Positions 42,669 to 51,357 are shown, counted from the stretch's first letter. The stretch: 64,000 nt of DNA from Lewinellaceae bacterium (GCA_016711435.1 JADJSY010000013.1:61001-125000); one strand, 5' to 3'. The notes: a model not told the origin generated them from the sequence alone. A program made the numbers and translations.

Positions 42669-43291
42669 TCAAGGCTTTTTTAGACTCAGCGGTATCAGGA
42701 TGCGCTGCGGGAAGAGATTTTTCCCTAATAGCCACCGCTTTCCGCATAAAATTACCGCCTTTTTGATATCGCCCAAATCACGGTATGTTCCAGGCGAGGT
42801 TGTTGTAAGAATTTGCCAAATCAGGATGATCCGAAGGCAACATTTTTCCCGAATAGAAAGGGCTTTTTCGTTGTATTCCAAACGCTTCCGGTGTTCGCCC
42901 AATGCGCCATAGGTTTCAGCCAGGTTGTTGTACGACAATGCCAAATCAGGATGATCCGAAGGCAACACTTTTCCCCAAATAGCCAGGGCTTTTTTCATGG
43001 TATTCCAAACTTTTTGATGCTCGCCCAAAGCGCCGTAGGTTAAGCCTGCAAGATTGTTGTATGACAATTGCCAAATCAGGATGATCCGAAGGCAACACTT
43101 TTTCCCAAATAGAAAGGGCTTTTTTCATTGTATTCCAAGCGCTTCCGATGCTCGCCCAATGCGCCGTAGGTTACGGCCAGGTTGTTGTACGACCGTGCCA
43201 AATCAGGATGATCCACCGGCAACACTTTTTCCCAAATGGAAAGGGCTTTTTCGTTGTATTCCAAACTTTCCGAAGATCGCCCAAGCGCCAT
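42669..43291 (-). pseudogene. Degenerate tetratricopeptide (kinesin-light-chain type) repeat tail of the STAND gene
   Basis: Continuation of the TPR domain, broken into short open frames ending at 42669, 42946 and 43076. The repeat unit is 42 codons (126 bases), with a consensus like SLEYNEKALSIWEKVLP, then DHPDLARSYNNLA and TYGALGEH. Unit starts are at about 42878, 43005, 43135 and 43261 on the plus strand, with lengths 127, 130, 126 and 124, so the unit at 43135 keeps 126 and the others carry indels that shift the frame. The 3'-most part no longer matches well and ends FPQRILIPLSLKKP. It is either a decayed gene or an unstable repeat region. Confidence 0.75.
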
Positions 43292-44474
43292 AGTGTTGCC
43301 GCCAGGTTGTTGAACGAACGTGCCAAATCAGGATGATCCCTGGCAACACTTTTTCCCGAATAGCCAGGGCTTTTTCGTGGTATTCCAAACTTTTCTGATG
43401 CTCTCCCAACGCGCCGTAGGTTGAGCTCAGGTTGTTGTACGAAATTGCCAGATCAGGATGATCCATAGGCAACACTTTTTCCCAAATTGAAAGGGCTTTT
43501 TGATTGTATTCCAAAGATTTATGATTGTTTCCTGTATTACTGAATAAATTATCCAACCACACGCCAATCTTGCGCTTAGCCTGATCAGCCTCCTCAAAAT
43601 CCCCCTTCTCCTTCCACACCCCTTTAAAAACCGCCTCCGCCAAGGGTGCGAAAGGCGCGCGTTTAATGCCAGGTTCATTCGTCTCCTTATCCGGTATCAA
43701 CAACCTTGTCACATTTTTTATCAACACCCCACAATTCACCGCATCGGGCAGCAGCTGCGCTTTCGCCGTTTCGGCAATCACCGGATGGCAGCGGTATCCG
43801 CCCTGGCTTTCCACTAACCAGTTCATACGCGCGAGGCGGCGCAGGCGTTTTTTAAAGTCGGTTTCTCCTTCTTTTTTGCCAAATAAGTCACATAAACGGT
43901 CTTCACTCACCAAATCCGGGTCCAGCGGCACATTGGAAGTCGGCAGGATACAGCAGTTGCGCAAAATCTCCTGCTCGGCCGCATCCAGTTCCAGCAAAAA
44001 GACATCGCGCAGGTGGGCGGCAATGTCCTGGGTTTTGGCGGAGCGGGGCGTATTCACCTCGTAATCATCGAGCCGTGCGAGGCCCTTTTGCCGGAGCAGG
44101 TCGAGCAGCGCGGGCGGTTCGAGTTTTTTATCCCGGGCATATGCGGCCAGCAGTTCGATGGTCAGGGTGTGGTAGCCGATGTCGTTCAGGATGGTATCGA
44201 GCGGCTCTGATTGGGCGGGTTTTTCATATATCCGCTCGTACAGCTGGGTCGCTTCTTCCGGCGTCAGGGTGTCTAAGCGAAAAGTAGCAGTATTCGGAAT
44301 GGCGGCGCGGCTGGTGAACAAAATACGCCAGTGCTCCAACTTACTGAGCTCTTCGAGATAGGCGGCGGCGGCTTCCGGAGCATTGTCTATCACCAGCAGG
44401 TTTTGCCCTTCCATGGCGGCGAGGGCGTCTATTGCCTGCCGGAAATGTTCGACCAGGGCGTTGCTGCGGATCAA
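43203..44474 (-). CDS. STAND NTPase middle part: NB-ARC core, winged helix and first TPR units (frameshifted)
   Basis: About 423 codons reading MIRSNALVEHF from a TTG that is not a real start. It contains the Walker B-like strand NLLVIDNAPEAAA, WRILFTSRAAIP (sensor/RNBS-B-like), a GxP-type winged-helix region, LRRLARMNWLVESQGGYRCHPVIAE, and then TPR units. Adding one A to the seven-A run at 44488-44494 joins it to the upstream P-loop frame as ALKKNSISVLIRSNALVEHF. At about 43340 a one-base loss in the TPR ends the frame. NB-ARC/TPR STAND proteins are signal-sensing ATPases, many of them antiphage or regulatory. No effector domain is seen at either end. Confidence 0.8.
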   Translation of the reverse strand: MIRSNALVEHFRQAIDALAAMEGQNLLVIDNAPEAAAAYLEELSKLEHWRILFTSRAAIPNTATFRLDTLTPEEATQLYERIYEKPAQSEPLDTILNDIGYHTLTIELLAAYARDKKLEPPALLDLLRQKGLARLDDYEVNTPRSAKTQDIAAHLRDVFLLELDAAEQEILRNCCILPTSNVPLDPDLVSEDRLCDLFGKKEGETDFKKRLRRLARMNWLVESQGGYRCHPVIAETAKAQLLPDAVNCGVLIKNVTRLLIPDKETNEPGIKRAPFAPLAEAVFKGVWKEKGDFEEADQAKRKIGVWLDNLFSNTGNNHKSLEYNQKALSIWEKVLPMDHPDLAISYNNLSSTYGALGEHQKSLEYHEKALAIREKVLPGIILIWHVRSTTWRQHYGAWAIFGKFGIQRKSPFHLGKSVAGGSS

Positions 44475-44785
44475 AACTGAGATCGAGTTTTTTTCAGGGC
44501 CTGGTTGTCAATAAATGCGCGCAGGAAATATTCGGCGTTGTCTTCATAGTGGCCGCTGTCGCCCGTATACAACGCGGCGGCGCTGAGCCAGGCGACATGG
44601 TCGTATTCCGCGTGATGCCGCTGCCAGTACATCTGGCTGAAAGTCGTTTTGCCCAGACCGCCGACGCCGATAACGACAAGCGGCAGACGGGTTTTACCGA
44701 GTTGTGCATGTAACTTGATGAGTTCCTGCTCGCGGCCGATGGCATGGGCGGAGAGGTTGGCGGGCGGGCGGGAGATTTCTTTCAT
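44471..44785 (-). CDS. STAND NTPase N-terminal part: P-loop of NB-ARC domain (frameshifted)
   Basis: 104 codons. The protein starts almost directly with the NTPase: HAIGREQELIKLHAQL, then Walker A in VVIGVGGLGKTTFSQ, and YDHVAWLSAAALY. The frame stops at 44471 after LKKTRSQF because of the A-run discussed for the following part. There is no room for a Toll/IL-1, caspase or nuclease effector before the P-loop, so signalling, if any, must pass through a partner protein. Joined gene length would be about 2.1 kb. Confidence 0.82.
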   Translation of the reverse strand: MKEISRPPANLSAHAIGREQELIKLHAQLGKTRLPLVVIGVGGLGKTTFSQMYWQRHHAEYDHVAWLSAAALYTGDSGHYEDNAEYFLRAFIDNQALKKTRSQF

Positions 44786-44876
44786 GTGATTTTACGCTGC
44801 GCGCCAACTGTGCGGTCATACGCGTATTTTTTTTACAAAGATACTTTTTTGAGGGAAACGAGACAATGCCGGGAGA

Positions 44877-45656
44877 TCAAACCCCTTTTTTGTTTCCCCA
44901 TATCTGTACATGCAGCCGGTCCGAATACCGGAACCCGAACGTTTTACAGATTTCAACGAGCCATTGTCGTTTTTCCTGGAGGGTTTCGCGTTGCGTGGCC
45001 TCCGGCATCAGCCATATTTTATCAGCGGGTATCCGGTAAGTTTCAACCAATTGCAGCACTTCTGCAAGGTCGGCTGCGGCAGCGAGCACAAATTTGAAAC
45101 TTGCTTTCGGGTTCTGGCTGAAAAAATGATAGGCAGCCGGTTTTTCGCGCAGTTTGCGGGGGTTGTTGCTGTTCTCTAATTTGGGCGACACGTTGTACTG
45201 GTCCATAGCGGCATCAAAGTCGGCGCCTGGGATCAGGGTGCCGTTTGTTTCAATTTCAAAACGATAATCTGCTGATTTTGAACGCAGTATTTGCATTAAT
45301 TCCAGGAGCGCCGGTTGTTGCAGCATGGGTTCTCCGCCGGTCAGTATCACATTTTTGCACCCGAAAGCGTGTACTTGTTCCGCTACCGCAGCCGTATCAC
45401 ATTCGGCGATCCACTCCTTTTTTTGAAACTTTTGATAACCCGGCAGGGCGTCGTTCTCATGTGGAAAACGGGTGCCCACCCAGTTCCAGGTGTAGTCCGT
45501 ATCGCACCAGATACAATGCAAATTGCACAGGGACGTACGCACGAATACGGAAGGTATGCCGATGCTTTTACCTTCTCCCTGGATGGAATGGAAAATCTCG
45601 GGCAGGCCGTGGAGCCGCGCCAGTTTGAGCCGCCGACCTGGGGGTAAGGTGTGCAT
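44877..45656 (-). CDS. queE: 7-carboxy-7-deazaguanine synthase
   Basis: 259 residues, radical-SAM enzyme. The CxxxCxxC cluster motif is Cys44, Cys48 and Cys51 in TSLCNLHCIWCDTDYTWN. GEGKSIGIPSVFVR and NVILTGGEPMLQ are family marks. It contracts 6-carboxytetrahydropterin to the 7-deazaguanine base used for queuosine (or DNA 7-deazaguanine). The other queuosine genes are not here. The gene ends close to the upstream side of the STAND gene. Confidence 0.93.
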   Translation of the reverse strand: MHTLPPGRRLKLARLHGLPEIFHSIQGEGKSIGIPSVFVRTSLCNLHCIWCDTDYTWNWVGTRFPHENDALPGYQKFQKKEWIAECDTAAVAEQVHAFGCKNVILTGGEPMLQQPALLELMQILRSKSADYRFEIETNGTLIPGADFDAAMDQYNVSPKLENSNNPRKLREKPAAYHFFSQNPKASFKFVLAAAADLAEVLQLVETYRIPADKIWLMPEATQRETLQEKRQWLVEICKTFGFRYSDRLHVQIWGNKKGV

Positions 45657-45659
45657 GGG

Positions 45660-46003
45660 TGTGTGTTGGTGTTTCGTGTATAGTGTTTAGTGTTTGGGGG
45701 TGCTTCGCTTTTGGTGCTTTATTTTAGGCAGTGTTTGTGTTTAAAAGTGCCAGGGGTAGTTTAAATTGTGTTGTGGTATAGGGTTCGCTTTTTTTATTCG
45801 ATTTGAGAAAATTTGGCTCCAACTTCCCGAAAGTTTTAAACTTTGGGAAGTTTGAACGGTAGTAAAACTAAAATTGGTTTCTATTTTTGAATGTCGACTT
45901 GTAAGACACCTTCTAAGCATTGCGCGATGTCAAGCGATAATATGAAATGCCCCTGCCAAGCGTTACCGCCCTAAACACTAAACACCATACACTAAACACT
46001 CAC
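45660..46003. repeat. Inverted heptamer element, GTGTTTR class, and AAGTT hairpin (335-base gap)
   Basis: Left array about 45665-45697 (GTGTTTC, GTGTATA, GTGTTTA, GTGTTTG), then the core GGGTGCTTCGCTTTTGG. Right array 45969-46003 in the complement, overlapping the 3' end of the histidine kinase gene. Between them a hairpin, AACTTCCCGAAAGTT (45821-45835) against 45839-45852. The rest shows nothing. Confidence 0.8.
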
Positions 46004-46987
46004 CACAAAAACAGTCCCCTGCGGCATATTGTTGGCGACGGTAATCGTCCCGCCATGCGCTTTCACGACTTGCTGCACAATATAAAGCCCCAGGCCGGTG
46101 CCCGTACTACGGCGGGTTTCCTCGTTACCTAAGCGGTAAAATTTCTCAAAAACGGCCTTTTTTTCATGATCGGGGATACCGTGCCCCTGATCGGCGATGC
46201 GTATTTGTGTTTTGCCATCGTTGCGTTCGACCCGGCATTCGATGGGCGCGCCGGGCGGTGAATATTTCAGGGCATTTTCCAGGAGGTTCTGAATCACGGA
46301 ACCCAGGCCTGGTTTATCGGCCTGAACGGGCGGCAAATTTTCAGGAAAATGTACCTGAATATCGGCTTGCGGGAAACGTATATGCAGCCGGGCGATCAAT
46401 TCATTTATCAGCGCAGGCAGGTCGACCGGCTCGGGCAGGGGCCGCCAGTTGTCTTCGAGCCGGGCGGCCAGCAGGAGGTCTTCCACCAGGTTCTGCAGGC
46501 GGCTGACATCTTTAAGGCCGTTGGAAAGCAGTTGATCCCTTTGTTCGGGTTGCAGGCTGCGTTTGCTGAGCGTTTCGAGTTCGAGGCGCAGGGCAGCAAT
46601 GGGCGACTTCAGTTCGTGGGTGATGCTGAGCAGAAAATTGCGGCGCTGACGCGCAAGGGTGATTTCCCGGTTGGCGCTGCGGTGTACAATCCACAAACCG
46701 AAAATAAGGCATGCGGTGAAAAACAGCCCCTCCGAAACGATCATCCGGCGGCTTTTTTGCCATGATTTTTGTGCCTTTTTGTACTCCGCCGTTTCATACA
46801 ACTGGGTCAGGTTGACGCCCTGATTGGAGCGGGTGAACCGGGCTTCGATTGCCCGTCGTTCAGCATCAAAAAGCCGGTCGTTCTGCGACCAGAGGTGATA
46901 GGACCACCATCCGAATGCCAGCACCATGTAACCGATGACCAGGCTGGAAGCGAGTTTGACGGGTATTTTTTCGAGCAGCTTTAGCAT
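45992..46987 (-). CDS. Orphan transmembrane sensor histidine kinase
   Basis: 331 residues. Two membrane helices (about 11-33 and 83-101) enclose a short periplasmic loop. Dimerisation box FLLSITHELKSPIAALRLE with phospho-acceptor His124, and ATPase motifs NLLENALKYS, DQGHGIPD and GTGLGLYIVQQVV. No response regulator is adjacent. The final residues FVVSV and the TAG stop (GTGAGTGTTTAG) come from the GTGTTTR heptamer array, so the original C-terminus has probably been altered slightly. Confidence 0.9.
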   Translation of the reverse strand: MLKLLEKIPVKLASSLVIGYMVLAFGWWSYHLWSQNDRLFDAERRAIEARFTRSNQGVNLTQLYETAEYKKAQKSWQKSRRMIVSEGLFFTACLIFGLWIVHRSANREITLARQRRNFLLSITHELKSPIAALRLELETLSKRSLQPEQRDQLLSNGLKDVSRLQNLVEDLLLAARLEDNWRPLPEPVDLPALINELIARLHIRFPQADIQVHFPENLPPVQADKPGLGSVIQNLLENALKYSPPGAPIECRVERNDGKTQIRIADQGHGIPDHEKKAVFEKFYRLGNEETRRSTGTGLGLYIVQQVVKAHGGTITVANNMPQGTVFVVSV

Positions 46988-47216
46988 GGTGTTTCGTGTA
47001 TAGTGTTTAGTGTTTGGGGCACTTCGCTTTTGGCCCTTGTATGGTGTTTAGTGTTTGGTGTTTGGCGCCTTCGCCTTTGGTACGGTTTGTGAAAGTTCGG
47101 GCAAAATACAACTACTGCCAAAGGCGAAGCCAGGAAACACCAAACACCAAACACTAAATACCTCAAGGGCCAAAAGCGAAGCACCCCCAAACACTAAACA
47201 CCAAACACCAAACACG
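46986..47216. repeat. Compound nested heptamer element, GTGTTTR class
   Basis: Two pairs of arms: outer arrays at about 46986-47012 and 47195-47216, inner arrays at 47041-47065 and 47135-47160. The cores are GGCACTTCGCTTTTGGCCC/AAGCGAAGC and GGCGCCTTCGCCTTTGG/CCAAAGGCGAAGCC. It fills the whole gap between the kinase start and the stop of the M50-like gene. Confidence 0.85.
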
Positions 47217-47218
47217 AA

Positions 47219-47875
47219 TCATCCCCAGCTCTTCCCAAAAAGCGCTTTCAAATTCCAGAAAAACAATCCGCCGGCCAGGGCCAGCCAAAGATACATCCAG
47301 ACCTGGTGGGGAAAGATACCCACCACCTGCTCGTACATCGCGAGGTCGCTTTTAGGCCCTACCCTGAAATCCTGGATAATATAGAGTACTGTGGCAAGTC
47401 CCAGAAACATCAACGCGTCCTGATCCCAGTTGGTTCTGCGGGCAACAAAAAACAGGGTCGCCGCGAATCCGAACAACAAACCGGTACTGATAAATGATTC
47501 AAACCACAATATCCCTGCCAGCGCCATCAGAAAAGCCAGGGTAAGCAGCGCGTTTTGCGCCTGGGTGCGGTGTTTGACGCCGATCCTGAACAGCAGATTG
47601 CCCAGCAAAGCGCTCCCCAGGTAACCGCCCATCAGCACCACTGCCTGGCTGCCGCCCCGCGTAATGGTATATCCGCTGCCATCGGGGTTTATTTGCAAAC
47701 CTTCGACGGAGCCGCCGGTCAGGATGGCGCCCAAAGCATGTCCAAATTCGTGCAAAAAAGTGACCAGCAGGGTAACGGGATACAACACCAGGCTGCCGAA
47801 CGAACCGCCGAAAAATTTCAAAATCACATACACCAGTACCATGGCCAACAGCCGGGGAAGTAAGTTTTTATTCAT
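47219..47875 (-). CDS. M50-like membrane metallopeptidase
   Basis: 218 residues, largely membrane-embedded (five or six hydrophobic helices). The zinc motif HEFGH (His42, Glu43, His46) is in FLHEFGHALGAILTGG. The helix order and length fit the M50B/SpoIVFB-like 'peptidase M50' proteins of unknown substrate rather than RseP, as no PDZ domain is present. It ends SWG with a stop next to the heptamer array. It would act as an intramembrane protease, or be an inactive relative. The third zinc ligand (usually an Asp in a later helix) is not clear. Confidence 0.72.
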   Translation of the reverse strand: MNKNLLPRLLAMVLVYVILKFFGGSFGSLVLYPVTLLVTFLHEFGHALGAILTGGSVEGLQINPDGSGYTITRGGSQAVVLMGGYLGSALLGNLLFRIGVKHRTQAQNALLTLAFLMALAGILWFESFISTGLLFGFAATLFFVARRTNWDQDALMFLGLATVLYIIQDFRVGPKSDLAMYEQVVGIFPHQVWMYLWLALAGGLFFWNLKALFGKSWG

Positions 47876-48362
47876 TGTGGGAAAGGATTGATTTGAGGGG
47901 CAAAAGAACGGCTTTTTTATGGATAGTCTGATATTGCAATTGTCATGTTTATAGTCAGGTTTGATGGTTTGAAAGGGTTTGATGGTTTGAAGTTTTCGCT
48001 TTCAGGCACTTGTACTGACCTTTCGTTCAAAACCACTTTGTGTTGACTATAAGTACTGAAACCCAATACCTTTACGAGGTTTTTTTACCACAATGGGCAC
48101 GAAGTGGTTTCACAAAGGACACTAAGCGTAGAGTTGACCACGTTTTTCAAGCCGACTTCAATGTTTAAGTCATACTTACAGTAAATACTAAGCGGGATGA
48201 GTCAACTCTACGCATTGTGTCCTTTGTGAAACCGCTTTGTGCACTTTGTGGTAAAATACATCGTGTTGATGTGGGCTAAAAAGTGCACCCGGAAAGAAAT
48301 CCTTGCTTTTATACTCTTTTTTCGCCCGAAATTTCAAATTTTTGTCCCCGCAAACCCGAAAC
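47876..48362. repeat. 487-base gap with CTTTGTGGT inverted repeat
   Basis: Arms at about 48089-48130 (TTTACCACAATGGGC, GTGGTTTCACAAAGGACAC) and 48215-48257 (complement, GTGTCCTTTGTGAAACCGC, TTTGTGGTAAAA), with the inner pair GCGTAGAGTTGA (48126-48137) and TCAACTCTACGC (48202-48213). Related to the elements at 519-598 and 32353-32527. A GGGTTTGATGGTTTGA segment lies near 47965-47990. It must include the promoter of the next gene. No convincing box found. Confidence 0.75.
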
Positions 48363-48953
48363 ATGGCAAACAGCACCAAATACATCCGCGAACTCATCGG
48401 CGAAAATGAAATCGAGCAGGCGATCAACCAGTTGCTGGAGCACCTGTATAACAGCGCCGAACACGATCTCACCGACTCTGCCGTGCTTCAAAAAAGCCGT
48501 TGGGCCGAATATAAACGCAAGAATGTCAGCGGATTAGCCAAAAATGAAGACATAGATGGTATCCGTGATGCTTTGCTGAAAATCGTCCGGGAATTCGACA
48601 ACAGGGCCTCCAAAGTGCATACGGTGCAGCAGCAACCGTATACGCCGCCGCGCCAACAGGAGGTTCCGCCACCGCCACCACCGCCGCCACAAAAAAACTA
48701 TGTGGCGCAGTGTTTTTTTAACGGCGATCCGAATACGTATTATGTCACACCGAATAACCAGATCGTGGTGGTCAATCCCATGAGCAATTTTCCGGTCGTG
48801 GTGGCTACCCGTACAGCGTCCTTAAATCCCACTTTTGCGTGGATTTACCAATTTCCCAACGGATTTTATTACAGTATCGACCACAATGGCGCTATCTGGG
48901 GTGTCAATGCATTCGGGATGCCGGTGCAAATGGGTTATGTGCAATACCTATAA
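48363..48953 (+). CDS. Small protein with effector-associated-domain-like N-terminus and proline linker
   Basis: 196 residues from the ATG at 48363 (a longer frame begins at 48303, but its extra 20 residues lack family features). Residues 1-80 form a helical bundle: TKYIRELIGENEIEQAINQL, then RWAEYKRKNVSG and IDGIRDALLKIVREF. This pattern resembles effector-associated domains (EAD11-like) that link caspases, TIRs and STAND NTPases in bacterial conflict systems. Residues about 95-108 are proline-rich (eight prolines in a row). Residues 112-196 are a compact, aromatic-rich beta-type domain (GDPNTYYVTPNNQIVVVN) of no known family. No signal peptide is seen. Function unknown. An adaptor role is inference. 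Confidence 0.6.
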   Translation: MANSTKYIRELIGENEIEQAINQLLEHLYNSAEHDLTDSAVLQKSRWAEYKRKNVSGLAKNEDIDGIRDALLKIVREFDNRASKVHTVQQQPYTPPRQQEVPPPPPPPPQKNYVAQCFFNGDPNTYYVTPNNQIVVVNPMSNFPVVVATRTASLNPTFAWIYQFPNGFYYSIDHNGAIWGVNAFGMPVQMGYVQYL

Positions 48954-49140
48954 ACGTTTGGCCTCTCCGAGGCCTTAAGTTGATGATTGGGGTGGAGGGT
49001 GTTGAATGTTGCGTTTTGTCTGCTGCCGAACGTTTGTCAACTATTTTCCCGCTTTTTTTCATCCGAAAGAGCCGGTTGTGTGTTTGTATCGTACATATTC
49101 AATGTCAATGATTTTCACAGCATTCAACCCACTTACAAAT

Positions 49141-49683
49141 ATGAAATTGATTAGCATCCTTTTAGTGTTTTTAGCCTGCAATACATCCAGCCGACCTGCC
49201 GATTCGGCGACAACTTCCCTCGATCCGACGCCTTCTGTTGAAATAACTTCCGACAGCATCGTGCCTCCACAATACGATGCACAGGGGAAACTGGTAAAAG
49301 TGACCAAAAACAAAGAGGAATGGAAAAAACAGCTCAGTTCCGAGGCCTATAAAGTGCTGCGGGAAGAAGGCACCGAACGGGCTTTCACCGGCACACTCTG
49401 GGACAACCACGAAAAAGGGACGTTTGTGTGCGCAGGTTGCGGATTGCCCCTGTTCTCCTCCGACACAAAATTTGACAGCGGTACGGGCTGGCCTTCTTTT
49501 TACCAGCCACTTAACAAAGACTGTATTACGGAAAATGAAGACCGCGCTTACGGCATGGTGCGCATCGAAGTGGAATGCGCCCGCTGCGGCGGGCACCAGG
49601 GCCACGTCTTCGACGACGGGCCGAAACCGACCGGGCTGCGGTATTGTATTAACTCGGTGTCGTTGAAGTTTGTGAAACAGTGA
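49141..49683 (+). CDS. msrB: Peptide-methionine (R)-S-oxide reductase, lipoprotein form
   Basis: 180 residues from the ATG at 49141. Signal MKLISILLVFLAC with a likely lipidated Cys13. The MsrB domain follows: zinc cysteines Cys97/Cys100 (CAGC) and Cys146/Cys149 (CARC), and catalytic Cys169 in LRYCINSVSL. It reduces methionine-R-sulfoxide in envelope proteins. The 187 bases upstream show nothing recognisable. A GTTATCN element follows the stop codon at once. Confidence 0.93.
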   Translation: MKLISILLVFLACNTSSRPADSATTSLDPTPSVEITSDSIVPPQYDAQGKLVKVTKNKEEWKKQLSSEAYKVLREEGTERAFTGTLWDNHEKGTFVCAGCGLPLFSSDTKFDSGTGWPSFYQPLNKDCITENEDRAYGMVRIEVECARCGGHQGHVFDDGPKPTGLRYCINSVSLKFVKQ

Positions 49684-49686
49684 GTT

Positions 49687-49882
49687 GGTTATCGGTTATC
49701 AGTTATCCGTTATCTGGCTTTCAGGTAGGAATGGTCATAAAAGGGACATTTCATTTCCTCTTTGTTATCCGTTATCAGGTTCGGCTAAGGGGAAATGGAT
49801 AAATACATAATCTTCTCTTTTCAGGTTGGCCTAGGAAACGCTTCACCATAAGCCCATAACTGATAACAAATAACTGATAACT
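49687..49882. repeat. Inverted heptamer element, GTTATCN class
   Basis: Left array of four exact units at 49687-49714 (GTTATCG, GTTATCA, GTTATCC, GTTATCT). Inner GTTATCCGTTATCAGG at about 49764-49780. Right array AACTGATAACAAATAACTGATAAC at about 49858-49881. It lies between the convergent msrB and epimerase genes. Confidence 0.85.
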
Positions 49883-50281
49883 TTAAACGCTCTGGCACAG
49901 CTCCACCAGCACCCCGTTGCTCGATTTGGGGTGTAGAAACGCTACAAGTTTGTTGTCGGCGCCGGGTTTGGGTTCGCGGTTGAGCGGAATAAATCCTTCC
50001 GCTTCCAGACGCGCAATTTCAGCCCGGATATCCTGTACTTCAAAGGCAATATGGTGCATGCCTTCGCCGCGTTTTTCGATAAACCGGGCGATCGGGCTTT
50101 CCGGATTGCTGGCTTCCAACAGTTCTATCTTGCTTTCTCCGATTTGAAAAAAGGAAGTGGTAACATGTTCGCTTTCAACAAGTTCCGTTTTGTAAGGCGC
50201 TGAACCCAGCAATTTCCGGAACAGTTCGTTGCTGTCAGCCAGATCGCGAACGGCAATGCCGATATGGTCGATACGAATCAT
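49883..50281 (-). CDS. mce: Methylmalonyl-CoA epimerase
   Basis: 132 residues, vicinal-oxygen-chelate fold. Metal ligands His6 (IDHIGIAV), His76/77 (EGMHHIAFEV) and Glu127 (VLVELCQ). It interconverts (R)- and (S)-methylmalonyl-CoA in propionate metabolism. The mutase genes are elsewhere. It ends near the repeat element, and its start is 3 bases from the stop of the HU/SPOR gene, so both are on one transcript. Confidence 0.92.
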   Translation of the reverse strand: MIRIDHIGIAVRDLADSNELFRKLLGSAPYKTELVESEHVTTSFFQIGESKIELLEASNPESPIARFIEKRGEGMHHIAFEVQDIRAEIARLEAEGFIPLNREPKPGADNKLVAFLHPKSSNGVLVELCQSV

Positions 50282-50284
50282 AAT

Positions 50285-51316
50285 TTATTTCTTTTTGATC
50301 CAGATTTGATCTTCTCCGGTCAGTTTGCTCAGGATATTGATGGTCTCCTGGATTTCACTCACCTGGACGTACTGGAACCTGACGCCCACCTGGTAGCCGT
50401 TTCTTTCTAAAAAATAAACTTCATGACCATCTTTTTTAAGCATTCTTACCAAGCGATCGGCGTTTGTTTTTTCCCGTAAAGTTGCAATAACAAGAATACA
50501 TTCCCGGGCGCCGGCTTCTTTCGCCACCACGTCGCGGGCTGCTTCCATTTTTTCATCTGCCGATGTTTGTGCGGAAGGCGTCGTCGTTTCACTTACTGCC
50601 GGTTTGTCGGGAACAGAGGCTGCCGGTTCTTCTTTCGCCGGACGTTCGTCTGTCTGGCCGTTTTGGTCGCGCTGTGCCTGAAGGGCTTGTTTTTTCTTTT
50701 GTTGCCAATACCAGATGCCGATAGATAGCGACACGAACAGGAAAAGGATACCCAAAGCCAGTCCCCAGCGCGCGCCACCGTTGCGGGCTGTGGGCGTATA
50801 CGTTTCGGCGGGCGGCGTATAGGCAGGCGTTGATGCCGGAGGAGTAGCCGCCAGTACAGAGTCGGCCGCCGGTTTATCCACGACTTCCCGCGAGCGGGCA
50901 ATAGGTGAAAATTGCAAGGGCGGCAACCCGTAAGAGCTGGCGTTAAAATTGGTGGAATCCGGCAAAAACTGAATTTTTTGCACGTAATTCCGGTATAAAC
51001 GACCTACTCCGGGCAATGTCACGATTTCGCGCTGGTTGAGCAGGGCCTGCATTTTTTCAACAAAATCAGCGATGGCTTTACGGGCATCGTCTAATGCGAC
51101 GCCATGGGTTTGCGCGATATCGCCCACTAAAATGCCGTCATCGACAGTCAGGTTTTCACTGAATGCCAGCGTTTTGGCGGGCGGCGCCACAGACCCTCCC
51201 ACATAATCTGCGGAAGCCGGCGTTCGGGTGGCCGTGAAGCCCCCGAATCCGGGAATAATCAGCGCGTCATGAAGGAAGAGCAGTTTTTCGATATGCGCTG
51301 GAATGTCAATTTGCAT
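50285..51316 (-). CDS. HU-CCDC81/SPOR domain membrane protein
   Basis: 343 residues. Residues 1-130 contain two HU-like (CCDC81-type) helical modules, IEKLLFLHDALIIPGFGGF and VGDIAQTHGVALDDARKAI with VTLPGVGRLYRN. A proline/threonine-rich linker leads to one membrane helix (184-204, WGLALGILFLFVSLSIGIWYW), an acidic linker, and a SPOR domain (about 270-343) with ECILVIATLREKTNADRLV. Such proteins are typical of Bacteroidota and are thought to link the cell-division site (denuded glycan) to the cytoplasm. It has a well-matched promoter (51358-51388). Confidence 0.9.
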   Translation of the reverse strand: MQIDIPAHIEKLLFLHDALIIPGFGGFTATRTPASADYVGGSVAPPAKTLAFSENLTVDDGILVGDIAQTHGVALDDARKAIADFVEKMQALLNQREIVTLPGVGRLYRNYVQKIQFLPDSTNFNASSYGLPPLQFSPIARSREVVDKPAADSVLAATPPASTPAYTPPAETYTPTARNGGARWGLALGILFLFVSLSIGIWYWQQKKKQALQAQRDQNGQTDERPAKEEPAASVPDKPAVSETTTPSAQTSADEKMEAARDVVAKEAGARECILVIATLREKTNADRLVRMLKKDGHEVYFLERNGYQVGVRFQYVQVSEIQETINILSKLTGEDQIWIKKK

Positions 51317-51357
51317 AGTCAGTGGGATGGAGCGATCTAAAATGAGCGAAAATCAGT

